In this document: positions 40,022-48,545 of the stretch, in pieces
Layout: each line of letters opens with the position of its first letter
Position numbering within the stretch: position 1 is the stretch's first letter
Assembly: GCF_002813375.1 (NCBI RefSeq)
Contig: NZ_PHUJ01000003.1
Location: 868,001 to 932,000, forward strand
Origin: Pseudonocardia alni
Lineage (GTDB): Bacteria; Actinomycetota; Actinomycetes; Mycobacteriales; Pseudonocardiaceae
DNA: 64,000 bases
Direction of reading: 5' to 3'
Translations under genes and position numbers: made by a program
Notes under the pieces: generated by a model
Databases searched by the model: none
Told to the model about the DNA's origin: nothing
What the model saw: only the letters and a program-made list of their open reading frames with translations

Positions 40022-40935
40022 TCCGCCGCACCCGCGGCGAGGCCGAGCGCGTCGGCGGGGCAGAGGGCGTGCCGCTCGCGGATGCTCATCTCCAGCTGCG
40101 AGGCGAACCCCGCACCGCAGCGTTCGAGCAGCCGGGCCACACCGGGGCGCAGGTTCACCAGCCGCAGCCGCACGCTGACCGGGAGCTCGTCGGCGGCGTG
40201 CACGAGGCTGACCGCACCGGCGACGTCGACGAACCGCAGCGCGGACAGGTCCGCGGTCAGCGTGCCCTCGCCGACGTCGCCGCGCACGACCCGGTCGATC
40301 AGCCTGGCCAGCACCCGCCGGACCTGGGGCCGGTTGGCGTGGTCGACCTCGCCGGCCAGCCGGACCCGGGCCGGGCCGATCTCGGTGACGCGCAGCAGGC
40401 TGTCGTCGTAGAGCGGGGCGGCGGTCAGCTCGGCGGGGTGCAGGCTGCGCATCGTCGCGATGAGCTCGTCGGGGTAGCGCAGGTGGTCGTAGACGCACAG
40501 CGCGCGCAGCGGGTGGTCGCGGACGGCGTCGTCGAGCCTGCGGTCGTACTCGTCGAGTACCTGTCCCCCGGGCCGGCGCAACCCGTGGTCCATCTGGCCG
40601 CTGAAGCGCAGCCCGGCCCAGCCGTCGTCGAGGGCGGAGGTGATGTTCTGCTCCATCACCCCGGTCAGCTCGTCGAGCGGGGCGTGCAGGGCGGCGCGGG
40701 TGAAGTCCCCCGGGACGAGCTGGAACTGCCCGGACCGCAGCGGCCCGGTGACGTCGACGCCGTCGTCGGCCAGGCGGGACAGGACCAGCCCGGCGGTGTC
40801 GTCGTCGAAGTAGGCGACCCGCTCCCCCGCCGTGAGCCCCTCGGCCAGGAACGCGGCGACGTCCTCGGCGAGCTGCTCGTCGCTGACCGGCACGGTCAGC
40901 ACGTGCCGGCGGGGATCCCGTACCGGTGCGGTCAC
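40018..40935 (-). CDS. MEDS-STAS regulatory protein (anti-sigma antagonist type)
   Basis: 305-residue protein. Residues 10-165 match the MEDS sensory domain (DcmR-type; AEDVAAFLAEGLTAGERVAYF and LRALCVYDHLRYPDELIA), and about 190-275 the STAS domain (LTADLSALRFVDVAGAVSLV with the serine usually phosphorylated by RsbW-type kinases replaced or shifted). The GTG 40935 has GGGGGG upstream as ribosome-binding site. It is translated with the ATPase gene that follows (4-nt overlap), so the two form one signalling unit. Confidence 0.75.
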   Translation of the reverse strand: MTAPVRDPRRHVLTVPVSDEQLAEDVAAFLAEGLTAGERVAYFDDDTAGLVLSRLADDGVDVTGPLRSGQFQLVPGDFTRAALHAPLDELTGVMEQNITSALDDGWAGLRFSGQMDHGLRRPGGQVLDEYDRRLDDAVRDHPLRALCVYDHLRYPDELIATMRSLHPAELTAAPLYDDSLLRVTEIGPARVRLAGEVDHANRPQVRRVLARLIDRVVRGDVGEGTLTADLSALRFVDVAGAVSLVHAADELPVSVRLRLVNLRPGVARLLERCGAGFASQLEMSIRERHALCPADALGLAAGAAE

Positions 40936-41133
40936 ACGTCCCCCCGTCGTGGCGTCCCCGACGGCCCCCCGACAGGTGTGACGCTGCGTACACGATAAGT
41001 GATCACGGATCCCACGGCGAACCGACGCTGTCGTTCAGGCGTGCCGAGGCGTAGAGTTAGCCGGACCGAACTCCGGTGTTCGGGGCGCACGGTGCGAGCA
41101 GGGTGCACGGGCGCCGATCAGGAGGTGGACGCC
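40936..41133. promoter_or_regulatory. Divergent promoter region of MEDS-STAS gene and small membrane protein
   Basis: 198 bp without a gene. TAGAGT at 41052-41057 is a likely -10 for the plus-strand gene at 41134, which also has AGGAGG. A less GC-rich stretch around 40990-41000 may serve the minus-strand operon. No strong palindrome was seen. Confidence 0.35.
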
Positions 41134-41355
41134 ATGTTCCGAGCCGCTCCGCAGTCGCGGGCGACCGAGGTGCGCACGGTCGTGCTCGCCGGCGTGCTCA
41201 TGGTGCTGCTGGCCGTCGCCACGATCGTCTCCGTGCCGCTGGCACCCACCGCCGTCACCCTGGCCCTGGCCGCCGCCGCGCTGGCCGTGCGGCCGCTGGT
41301 CGTCGCCCACGTGCGCCGCGGCACCCGGGCAGAGCGGGTCGCCGCGCACCGCTGA
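41134..41355 (+). CDS. Small two-helix membrane protein
   Basis: 73-residue protein with hydrophobic segments at about residues 16-35 and 38-55, ending in a basic tail (RRGTRAERVAAHR). The ATG at 41134 has AGGAGG eight bases upstream. No family is recognised; such short proteins are often membrane-associated regulators or subunits. Confidence 0.6.
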   Translation: MFRAAPQSRATEVRTVVLAGVLMVLLAVATIVSVPLAPTAVTLALAAAALAVRPLVVAHVRRGTRAERVAAHR

Positions 41356-41394
41356 GGGCACCTACGGTGGGGTCCCGCGACCCCGAGGAGCCCC

Positions 41395-42984
41395 ATGACG
41401 ACCGTCGGCGAGGCCGGCTGGCAGGTGCTGACCGCCCACGGCATCGACACCGTGTTCGGCAACCCCGGCTCGAACGAGCTGCCCTTCCTCGCGGCGATGC
41501 CCGACGGGGTGCGCTACATACTCGGCCTGCACGAGGGTGCCGTACTAGGCATGGCCGACGGCTACGCCCTGGCCACCGGCGGCCCGGCGCTGGTCAACCT
41601 GCACGCGGCGTCCGGGTCGGGCAACGCGATGGGCGCGCTCACCAACGCCGTCTACTCCCACTCCCCGCTCGTGCTGACCGCGGGCCAGCAGGTGCGGTCC
41701 ACGGTCGGCCAGGAGGTCATGCTGACCAACGTGGACGCGGCCGCGCTGCCGCGCCCGCTGGTCAAGTACGCCGCCGAGCCCGCGTCGGCCCAGGACGTGC
41801 CGCGTGCGCTGTCCCAGGCGGTGCACACCGCACTGCTGGCCCCGCGGGGGCCGGTCTACCTCTCGGTCCCCTACGACGACTGGTCCCGCGAGGCGGGCCC
41901 GGACACCGCGCACCTGCCGTCCCGGCGTGCGACCGCCGCCGCCGAGCTCGGCGAGGCGGCGCTCTCCGAGCTGGCCGGGGCGCTGGCCGGGGCGGCGAAC
42001 CCGGTGCTGGTGCTGGGCCCGCAGGTCGACGCGGACCGGGCCAACGACCACGCCGTCGCCCTCGCCGAGCGGCTCGCCTGCCCGGTCTGGATCGCACCGT
42101 CGGCGTCGCGGTGCCCGTTCCCGACCCGGCACCCGGCGTTCCGCGGGATCCTCCCGGCCTCGGTGCGCGACGTGTCCGACCGGCTGGCCGGGCACGACGT
42201 CGTGCTCGTCGCGGGCGCGCCGGTGTTCCGCTACCACCAGTGGGTCCCCGGTGACCTGCTGCCGGCGGGCACCCGGCTGCTGCACCTGACCGCGGACCCG
42301 GCCGAGGCCGCGCGGGCCCCGATGGGCGAGGCCTGGGTCGGCCCGGTCGGCCCGGCGCTGGCCGCGCTCGCCGGGCGGGTGCCCGCCTCCGGGCGGGAGC
42401 CGCTGCCGCCCCGGTCCGGGCCGCCCGCACCGCGGGGCGCCGAGGACCACGTGCCGCCGCAGCAGCTGTTCGCGCTGGTCCGCGACGCGGCCCCGGCCGG
42501 GGCCGTACACGTCTGCGAGTCCACCTCGACCATCGACGACTTCGTCGCCCAGGCCGACCTCACCGAGCCGGGCAGCTACCTGTTCCCCGCCTCCGGCGGC
42601 CTGGGGTTCGGGCTGCCCGCCGCCGTCGGGGCGCAGCTGGCCCACGGCGAGGCGCGCCGGGTGGTCGCCCTCGTCGGCGACGGATCGGCCAACTACGGCA
42701 TCACCGCGCTGTGGACGGCGGCGCAATACCGGGTGCCGGTGGTCTTCGTGATCCTGAAGAACGGTACCTACGGTGCGCTGCGCGGCTTCGCGGGGCTGCT
42801 GGGCACCGGGGAGACACCGGGCCTGGACGTCCCCGGACTGGACTTCGTGAAGATCTCCGAGGGCTACGGCGTCCCGGCGGTGTCGGTGTCCGACGCCGCG
42901 TCGACGGCGGCCGCGCTGAAGGACGCGTTCGCCGCCGACGGGCCGCGGCTGGTCGAGGTCGTCACGGCCCCGGGCGTGGCGTAG
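41395..42984 (+). CDS. mdlC: Benzoylformate decarboxylase-type ThDP enzyme
   Basis: 529-residue thiamine-diphosphate decarboxylase. It follows benzoylformate decarboxylase of Pseudomonas putida closely: Ser26 (FGNPGSNELP), Glu47 (LHEGAV), His70 (NLHAASGSGNAMGAL) and His281 (VFRYHQW) occupy the same residue numbers. The ThDP motif is GDGSANYGITALW with N in KNGTYGALR. It should convert benzoylformate (mandelate pathway) to benzaldehyde. No mandelate dehydrogenase or racemase is near it, so it is an orphan here. GAGGAG precedes the ATG. Confidence 0.88.
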   Translation: MTTVGEAGWQVLTAHGIDTVFGNPGSNELPFLAAMPDGVRYILGLHEGAVLGMADGYALATGGPALVNLHAASGSGNAMGALTNAVYSHSPLVLTAGQQVRSTVGQEVMLTNVDAAALPRPLVKYAAEPASAQDVPRALSQAVHTALLAPRGPVYLSVPYDDWSREAGPDTAHLPSRRATAAAELGEAALSELAGALAGAANPVLVLGPQVDADRANDHAVALAERLACPVWIAPSASRCPFPTRHPAFRGILPASVRDVSDRLAGHDVVLVAGAPVFRYHQWVPGDLLPAGTRLLHLTADPAEAARAPMGEAWVGPVGPALAALAGRVPASGREPLPPRSGPPAPRGAEDHVPPQQLFALVRDAAPAGAVHVCESTSTIDDFVAQADLTEPGSYLFPASGGLGFGLPAAVGAQLAHGEARRVVALVGDGSANYGITALWTAAQYRVPVVFVILKNGTYGALRGFAGLLGTGETPGLDVPGLDFVKISEGYGVPAVSVSDAASTAAALKDAFAADGPRLVEVVTAPGVA

Positions 42985-42985
42985 T

Positions 42986-43015
42986 CGCTCACACCGTGGC
43001 CGCTCACACCGTGGC
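42986..43015. repeat. 15-bp tandem duplication over the ABC-exporter stop codon
   Basis: CGCTCACACCGTGGC occurs at 42986-43000 and again at 43001-43015. On the minus strand both copies read Ala-Thr-Val-stop, so the duplication repeats the end of the ABC gene and left its protein unchanged. Confidence 0.75.
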
Positions 43016-44806
43016 CAGCGCGGCGTAGCGGCCCGCGTCGGCGAGCAGCTCGTCGTGGCTGCCGGACTCGACGATCCGGCCGTGGTCGACGACGGCGATC
43101 CGGTCGGCGTCGCGCACGGTCGACAGCCGGTGCGCGATGGTGATCGTCGTGCGGCCGTGGGCCAGCGCGTCGAACGCGGCCTGCACGGCCCGCTCGGTGC
43201 GGGTGTCCAGCGCGCTGGTGGCCTCGTCGAGGACCAGCACCTTCGGGTCGCGCAGCAGCGTACGGGCGATGGCGATGCGCTGCTTCTCCCCGCCGGAGAA
43301 GCGGTGCCCGCGCGAGCCGACGACGGTGTCGTAGCCGTCCGGCAGGCCGGTGATCAGGTCGTGGACCTGCGCGGCGCGCGCGGCGGCCTCGATCTCGGCG
43401 TCGGTGGCGTCCGGACGGGCGTGGCGCAGGTTCTCCCGCACCGTGGCGTGCATCAGGTAGGTGTCCTGCCCGACGACGCCGACGATCCGGGTGAGGTCGG
43501 CGGCGGCCATGTCCCGCAGGTCCACGCCGTCGATGGTGACCCGGCCCGCGGTCGGGTCGTGCAGCCGCGCGACCAGTCCCGCCAGGGTGGTCTTGCCGGA
43601 GCCGGTCTCGCCGACCAGCGCCAGGGTGGTCCCGGCCGGGACGTCGAGGTCGATCCCGGCGACGGCGGCGGCGTCGCTCCCCGGGTAGGCGAAGGTGACG
43701 CCCTCGAGGCGCACGTGCCCGCGGACGCGGTCGTGGTCCACCGCGACCGGGTGCTCGGGCTCCACGACGTCGACGGTCAGGTCCAGGTACTCGAAGATCC
43801 GGGCGAACAGCGCCAGCGACGCCACGATCTGGACCCCGACGCTCAGCAGCCCCATGACCGGCCGGAACAGGCCGCCCTGCAGCGCGGTGAATGCGACCAG
43901 GGTGCCGATGCTCATCGTCCCGGCCGCGAAGGGCAGGCCGGCGGCGAGGTAGATGACCGCCGGGACGGCGGCGAACACGACCTGGGTGACGGCCATCGTC
44001 CAGCGTCCGGCGAGCTGGGAGCGCAGCTCCAGCCCGATCAGCCGCGACGAGGAGTCGGTGAACCGCCGGGTCAGCTCCGGTCCGCTGCCGAGGGTCTTGG
44101 ACAGGGCGACGCCGTCGACGGACAGGCTCTCCTCGACGGTGACGTTGAGGTCGGCCAGCTCCCGCTGCTGGGCGGCGGTGATCGCGCGGCGGGTGCGGGC
44201 GACCCGGCGGGTCAGCAGGATCGCCGGGGGCAGCACGACGAGCGAGACCAGGGTGAGCTGCCAGGACAGCACGAGCATCGCGACCAGCGTCGCGACGGTG
44301 GTGGTCAGGTTGGACGCGACCGAGGTCGCGGTGTTCGTGACCACCGACTGCATGCCGCCGATGTCGTTGGTGATGCGCGACTGCACCTCACCGGTGCGGG
44401 TGCGGGTGAAGAAGGCCAGGCTCTGGCGCTGCAGGTGGCCGAAGACGCCGGTGCGCAGCCCGTGCATGACCTCCTGGCCGATGCGGGTGGAGATCCAGGT
44501 CTGGGCGACGCCGAGTGCCGCGGTGACCGCGGCGACCGCGACCATCCCGCCGGCGAGCCAGGCGAGCAGGGGGACGTCGCGCTGCGGCAGCGCCACGTCG
44601 ATGACCTCGCGCAGCAGGAACGGCGAGGCCATCCCGACGATCGACGAGGCGACGATCGTCGCGACGACGACCGAGAGCGGGCCCCGGTGCGGGGCGAACA
44701 GGGCGCCGATGCGCCGCAGCGAGACCGCGCGGGCCTGTTCCTCCTCCTCCGGGGAGGAGGTGCGGGTGTCGGGCCGGCCGGGCCGGTTCGGGGGTCGGGG
44801 GTCCAC
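43004..44806 (-). CDS. ABC exporter, fused permease-ATPase (multidrug type)
   Basis: 600-residue half-transporter with six membrane helices (about residues 40-330) and an ATPase domain. The Walker A is GETGSGKTT, the signature FSGGEKQRIAIARTLLRDP, Walker B VLVLDEATSALD and the H-loop AHRLSTVRDAD. It functions as a homodimer exporting hydrophobic or amphipathic compounds. The GTG 44806 has GTGAGGAG upstream. It is divergent from a MarR regulator whose intergenic region contains a 37-bp palindrome, so substrate-induced derepression is likely. Confidence 0.9.
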   Translation of the reverse strand: MDPRPPNRPGRPDTRTSSPEEEEQARAVSLRRIGALFAPHRGPLSVVVATIVASSIVGMASPFLLREVIDVALPQRDVPLLAWLAGGMVAVAAVTAALGVAQTWISTRIGQEVMHGLRTGVFGHLQRQSLAFFTRTRTGEVQSRITNDIGGMQSVVTNTATSVASNLTTTVATLVAMLVLSWQLTLVSLVVLPPAILLTRRVARTRRAITAAQQRELADLNVTVEESLSVDGVALSKTLGSGPELTRRFTDSSSRLIGLELRSQLAGRWTMAVTQVVFAAVPAVIYLAAGLPFAAGTMSIGTLVAFTALQGGLFRPVMGLLSVGVQIVASLALFARIFEYLDLTVDVVEPEHPVAVDHDRVRGHVRLEGVTFAYPGSDAAAVAGIDLDVPAGTTLALVGETGSGKTTLAGLVARLHDPTAGRVTIDGVDLRDMAAADLTRIVGVVGQDTYLMHATVRENLRHARPDATDAEIEAAARAAQVHDLITGLPDGYDTVVGSRGHRFSGGEKQRIAIARTLLRDPKVLVLDEATSALDTRTERAVQAAFDALAHGRTTITIAHRLSTVRDADRIAVVDHGRIVESGSHDELLADAGRYAALATV

Positions 44807-44821
44807 GGAGTGCTCCTCACA

Positions 44822-44858
44822 ATGCTGTGGTTACCTCACTATGAGGCTGCAACAGCAT
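44822..44858. promoter_or_regulatory. 37-bp palindrome between ABC exporter and MarR gene
   Basis: Nested inverted repeats share one centre at 44840: ATGCTGT (44822-44828) with ACAGCAT (44852-44858), and CCTCA (44834-44838) with TGAGG (44842-44846). It lies midway between the divergent starts at 44806 and 44878, the expected place for a MarR operator. Confidence 0.6.
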
Positions 44859-44865
44859 CACTTGC

Positions 44866-44871
44866 TAGTCT
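44866..44871 (+). promoter_or_regulatory. -10 element of MarR gene (leaderless)
   Basis: TAGTCT is 6 nt before the GTG at 44878 and 8 bp downstream of the palindrome, so a bound repressor would cover the -35 region. Confidence 0.5.
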
Positions 44872-44877
44872 GTTCCC

Positions 44878-45333
44878 GTGCCGGACCGGGACCAGACCAG
44901 GCCCTCGCGCAGCGACCTCGTCGACGCGTTCTGGTCGGTCGCGCGGTCGCTGCGCCACGCCTCGGCCGAGCGGCTGGCGGGCTGGGGCCTGACCCCGTCG
45001 CAGGCGCGGGCGCTCGGCACCCTGGTCCGTCACGGCGAGATGCGACCCGGCGCGCTGGCCGGGCACCTGCACATCACGCCGCGGTCGGCGACCGAGGTCG
45101 TCGACGCCCTGGCCGGGCTGGGGATGGTCGAGCGGGCGACCGACCCGGCGGACCGGCGCGCCGTGCTCCTGCGGGTCACCGAGACGGGCGCGGCGACCGC
45201 GCGCGACGTGCGCGCCGCCCGGGCCGACGGGGCCGAGGCGCTGTTCGCGCGGCTGTCCGAGGACGACCGCGCCGAGCTGGCCCGGATCCTCGCCGTGCTG
45301 CGCGAGGGAGCCGACGAGCACCGCCCCCGATGA
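44878..45333 (+). CDS. MarR-family regulator of the ABC exporter
   Basis: 151-residue MarR protein: PSQARALGTLVRHGEMRPGALAGHL is the first part of the winged helix, ITPRSATEVVDALAGLGMVE the recognition helix, and TDPADRRAVLLRVTETG the wing. It is divergent from the ABC exporter and most likely represses both genes through the palindrome at 44822-44858. No cysteine of the OhrR type is present, so it should sense a ligand rather than peroxide. The GTG start appears leaderless. Confidence 0.85.
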   Translation: MPDRDQTRPSRSDLVDAFWSVARSLRHASAERLAGWGLTPSQARALGTLVRHGEMRPGALAGHLHITPRSATEVVDALAGLGMVERATDPADRRAVLLRVTETGAATARDVRAARADGAEALFARLSEDDRAELARILAVLREGADEHRPR

Positions 45334-45361
45334 GCTCGGCCGCTCGGCCCGGGGCGTGGCG

Positions 45362-45380
45362 GACCGGGCCCGTCCCGGTC
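45362..45380. terminator. 7-bp stem-loop between convergent marR and permease genes
   Basis: GACCGGG (45362-45368) and CCCGGTC (45374-45380) pair around CCCGT, 28 bp after the marR stop and 38 bp before the end of the permease gene. Confidence 0.4.
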
Positions 45381-45418
45381 GATCGCGGGCGGTGTGGCCC
45401 GGGCGGTCCGGCCACGCA

Positions 45419-46696
45419 TCAGCGACCGGCGGGATCCGTCCGGTCGTCGCCCGCCGGCGTGCGGCCGCGGCGGACCCGCGCCGCCCGCACCAGCGCCCGC
45501 ACCGCCGTCCCGGCCACCAGGACCACCACCCCGGCCAGCACCGACACCGGCGGCAGCAGCGTCGCGAGCACCACGCAGCCGAGCAGACCGAATCCCGACA
45601 GGGCGCGCCGCCACGGCCGGTCGCGGTGCAGGGTGAGCGCCGCGGCGTTGGCGACGGCGTAGTAGAGCAGCACCGCGAAACCGGACAGGCCGATCGCCGT
45701 GACCGGGGCCGCGGTGAGCACCAGCAGCAGCACCACGGCGCCGACGGCGAGCTCGGCGCGGTGCGGCACCGCGAACCGTGGGTGGACCGCGGCGAGCGCC
45801 CCCGGCAGCTCCCGGTCGCGGGCCATCGCCAGCACCGTGCGCCCGACCCCGGCGACCAGCGCGAGCAACACCCCCGCCGAGGCGAGGGCGCCGCCGAGGC
45901 GCACCACCGGCTCAGTCCCGTCTCCGGACGCGGCGGCCAGCGGCGCCGCGGACGCCGCGAGGGCGTCCGGCCCGGCGGACCGCAGCGCGGCGACGGCGAC
46001 CACCGCGTAGACCACCAGCACGAGACCGAGCGCGAGCGGGATCGCCCGCGGGATCGTGCGGGCGGGGTCGCGGACCTCCTCCCCGAGGGTGGCGATGCGG
46101 GCGTACCCGGCGAAGGCGAAGAACAGCAACCCGGCCGCCTGCAGCACCGCGAGCGGACCGGCGCCGGCCCAGCCGTCGAACGGGGAGACGACGGCCGGCC
46201 GGGAGAACGCGGCGACGACCACCGCCGCCAGCACGGCGACGGTGCACACGACCAGCAGCCGGGTGACGAGCGCGGTGCGGGTGATGCCGCGCAGGTTGAC
46301 CGCCACCATCGCGACGACGGCCGCCGCCGCGACCGCGCGGGCGTGTTCCGGCCACGCGTAGGAGCCCAACGTCAGGGCCATCGCGGCGCACGAGGCGGTC
46401 TTGCCGGTGACGAACGCCCACCCGGCGAGGAACCCCCAGGTCTCCCCCAGCCGTCGGCGCCCGTACACGTAGGCGCCGCCGGACTCGGGATGGCGGGCGG
46501 CGAGCCACGCCGAGGACATCGCGTTCGCCACCGCGACCGCGCCGGCCACGGCGAGTGCGGGCAGCAGGGCGGTCCCGGCGACGGCCGCAGCGGGACCGAA
46601 CACCGCGAACACCCCGGCGCCGAGCATCGAGCCGATCCCGAGGACGACGGCGTCGCCGGTGCCGAGCCGGCGCTGTGGGGTCGTGTGCACGTGCAC
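45419..46696 (-). CDS. APC-superfamily amino-acid permease
   Basis: 425-residue amino-acid transporter of the APC family with about 12 helices. GTGDAVVLGIGSMLGAGVFAVFG in the first helix is the APC G-[S/A]-x-[I/V]-G-x-G pattern, ESGGAYVYGRRRLGE the loop, and FFAFAGYARIATLGEEVRDPARTIPRAI the conserved central segment. GTG 46696 is listed, but the second GTG at 46690 lies 6 nt after AAGGCT, the leaderless spacing seen elsewhere, and may be the real start. The transported amino acid is unknown. Confidence 0.85.
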   Translation of the reverse strand: MHVHTTPQRRLGTGDAVVLGIGSMLGAGVFAVFGPAAAVAGTALLPALAVAGAVAVANAMSSAWLAARHPESGGAYVYGRRRLGETWGFLAGWAFVTGKTASCAAMALTLGSYAWPEHARAVAAAAVVAMVAVNLRGITRTALVTRLLVVCTVAVLAAVVVAAFSRPAVVSPFDGWAGAGPLAVLQAAGLLFFAFAGYARIATLGEEVRDPARTIPRAIPLALGLVLVVYAVVAVAALRSAGPDALAASAAPLAAASGDGTEPVVRLGGALASAGVLLALVAGVGRTVLAMARDRELPGALAAVHPRFAVPHRAELAVGAVVLLLVLTAAPVTAIGLSGFAVLLYYAVANAAALTLHRDRPWRRALSGFGLLGCVVLATLLPPVSVLAGVVVLVAGTAVRALVRAARVRRGRTPAGDDRTDPAGR

Positions 46697-46745
46697 AGCC
46701 TTCCGCGATGTGGGGCAGGCCGGTCGGCCGGGTACCCGGCGGCTC

Positions 46746-47033
46746 ATGGGACCGACCGCACACGACCGGCCGCTGACGTTCACCATCGGGCGCGAGGAGC
46801 TCGTCGTCCGGCAGCGGTACGAGGTGCTCAGCATCGTCAACGACATCCTGGTCGCGCTGTGGTTCGTGATCGGCAGCGTGCTGTTCTTCCACGAGGCCAC
46901 CACCTACGCGGGGACCTGGCTGTTCCTCGTCGGCTCGATCGAGCTGATGATCCGCCCGCTGATCCGACTCGCGCGCCGGGTGCACCTGCGGCGGATCACC
47001 GGGGCGCCGCCGGAGGCGGGCCACGACTTCTGA
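46746..47033 (+). CDS. YrhK-family membrane protein
   Basis: 95-residue YrhK-domain protein: FTIGREELVVRQRYEVLSIVNDI and a double membrane helix (about residues 38-57 and 61-77; GSVLFFHEATTYAGTWLFLVGS) then RPLIRLARRVHLRR. Function unknown. TACCCG lies 7 nt before the ATG at 46746, so the transcript may be leaderless. It is divergent from the permease and its end is 10 bp from the phosphonatase-like gene. Confidence 0.75.
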   Translation: MGPTAHDRPLTFTIGREELVVRQRYEVLSIVNDILVALWFVIGSVLFFHEATTYAGTWLFLVGSIELMIRPLIRLARRVHLRRITGAPPEAGHDF

Positions 47034-47043
47034 CCCGTCCCGC

Positions 47044-47718
47044 TCAGCCCGCCCGCCGGGTGTCCCCGAGCAGACCGGGGAGCACCGCGACCCCGTCGAC
47101 GACGTCGGTCGGCCCCGCCGCGCGGAGCTCGGCGCGGCCCTGCGCCCCGGTGAGCACCGCGACGACCCGCCCGGCCCGGGCGTTGCGGCCGGCCTCGACG
47201 TCGAGCACGGTGTCCCCCGCTGTCAGCACGGCCGCCGGGTCGGCGACCCCGGTCAGCGCCATCGCGCGCCGGATCATCGCCGGGTCGGGCCGTCCGGCCG
47301 CGACCTCCTCGGCACAGACCACGGCGTCGAGCTGTCCGGTGAAGCGCACGGGGAGCGCGGCCAGCAGCGGGTCGGTGACCTGCCGGTCGAATCCGGTGGT
47401 CAGCACCACCGCGATCCCCGCCGCGCGCAGCGCGGCCAGCGCCTCGGGGACCCCGGGCAGCGGACGCGGCGGCGACGCGGCGTAGGCGTCGGCGAGGCGG
47501 GCGACGAAGGTGTCGTGCAGGTCCTCGACGCCGCGGGAGTCGGTGACGCCGGTGAGCGCGCCGAGGGCCTCGCGCTTGTCGGCCCCCATCCAGCGGCGGA
47601 TCGCGACGTCGTCGGCCGGATGTCCGGCGCGGGCGACGACGTCGGCGAGGACCCGGTAGACCGCTCCCCCCTCGTCGACGGTGGTCCCGGCGATGTCCAG
47701 TGCGGCGAGGCGGATCAC
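47044..47718 (-). CDS. Phosphonatase-like HAD hydrolase (TIGR03351 type)
   Basis: 224-residue HAD enzyme of the phosphonoacetaldehyde-hydrolase-like group. The nucleophile motif is DIAGT (Asp8, with Ala in place of the second Asp), as in PhnX. Lys48 in RRWMGADKREAL aligns with the Schiff-base lysine of PhnX, and Arg143 in AAGRPDP replaces the usual HAD lysine. These marks point to cleavage of a C-P bond in phosphonoacetaldehyde or its hydroxy form. GTG 47718 overlaps phnE by 4 nt, so it is the last gene of the phosphonate uptake operon. Confidence 0.85.
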   Translation of the reverse strand: MIRLAALDIAGTTVDEGGAVYRVLADVVARAGHPADDVAIRRWMGADKREALGALTGVTDSRGVEDLHDTFVARLADAYAASPPRPLPGVPEALAALRAAGIAVVLTTGFDRQVTDPLLAALPVRFTGQLDAVVCAEEVAAGRPDPAMIRRAMALTGVADPAAVLTAGDTVLDVEAGRNARAGRVVAVLTGAQGRAELRAAGPTDVVDGVAVLPGLLGDTRRAG

Positions 47719-48545
47719 GTGTCACTCCCGAGACGGCGGCGGACCTGCGCGGACAGCTGGTCGACCGCGACGATCAGCACCAGCACGACGAGGATGTGGG
47801 TGGCCATCTCGTCGAACCGGAACAGCTGGATGGACTGGTTGATGAGGAACCCGATGCCGCCGGCGCCGACCAGGCCCAGCACCAGCGACGAGCGGACGTT
47901 GACGTCGAAGCGGTAGAGCAGCAGCCCCACCAGCTGCGGGGTGACCGACGGCAGCAGCGCGTGCACGGCGACCTGCAGCCGTCCGGCGCCCGCGGAGCGC
48001 AGCGCGGTGGGCGGGCCGGGGTCGGCGTCCTCGACGGTCTCGGCCCAGAGCTTGCCCATCACGCCGATGTTGTGCAGGACCAGCGCGAGCACCCCGGGGA
48101 ACGGGCCGAGCCCGACCGCGGTGACGAAGACCAGTGCGAACACGACGTCGGGCACGGCACGCAGGAACGACAGCACGCCACGGGCGGCCTGGTAGGTGAC
48201 CGGCCCGGGGGCGGTGCCGCGCGCGGCGGCCAGGGCGAGCGCCAGCGCGAACGGGATCGACAGGGTGGTACCGAGCAGCCCGATCCACAGGGTGACCAGG
48301 GCTCCCTGCAGGCTCGGCCCCAACACCGCCCAGGACAGGTCGGGCGGGACCGCCTCGGTGAGGAACTCGGCCATCCCGTCGGCGCCGCCGAGCAGCGTCG
48401 CGAACGACATCTCGGTGGCGCGCCAGGCGACCACGTGCACGACGAGCAGCACGACGACGACCGTCGCCGCCAGGGCGAGGGTGCGCGGGTCGCGGCGCCG
48501 CGGCGGGACGGGGACGCGGCGGACGTCCGGTGCGGTGGTGCTCAC
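47715..48545 (-). CDS. phnE: Phosphonate ABC transporter permease
   Basis: 276-residue binding-protein-dependent permease with about six membrane helices. LQGALVTLWIGLLGTTLSIPFALALALAA, FLRAVPDVVFALVFVTAVGLGPFPGVLAL and the EAA-like loop ALRSAGAGRLQVAVHALLPSV are typical of PhnE; GGIGFLINQSIQLFRFDEM ends the protein. The GTG 48545 overlaps the phnC stop and the TGA overlaps the HAD start. It forms the membrane channel of the phosphonate importer. Confidence 0.88.
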   Translation of the reverse strand: MSTTAPDVRRVPVPPRRRDPRTLALAATVVVVLLVVHVVAWRATEMSFATLLGGADGMAEFLTEAVPPDLSWAVLGPSLQGALVTLWIGLLGTTLSIPFALALALAAARGTAPGPVTYQAARGVLSFLRAVPDVVFALVFVTAVGLGPFPGVLALVLHNIGVMGKLWAETVEDADPGPPTALRSAGAGRLQVAVHALLPSVTPQLVGLLLYRFDVNVRSSLVLGLVGAGGIGFLINQSIQLFRFDEMATHILVVLVLIVAVDQLSAQVRRRLGSDT

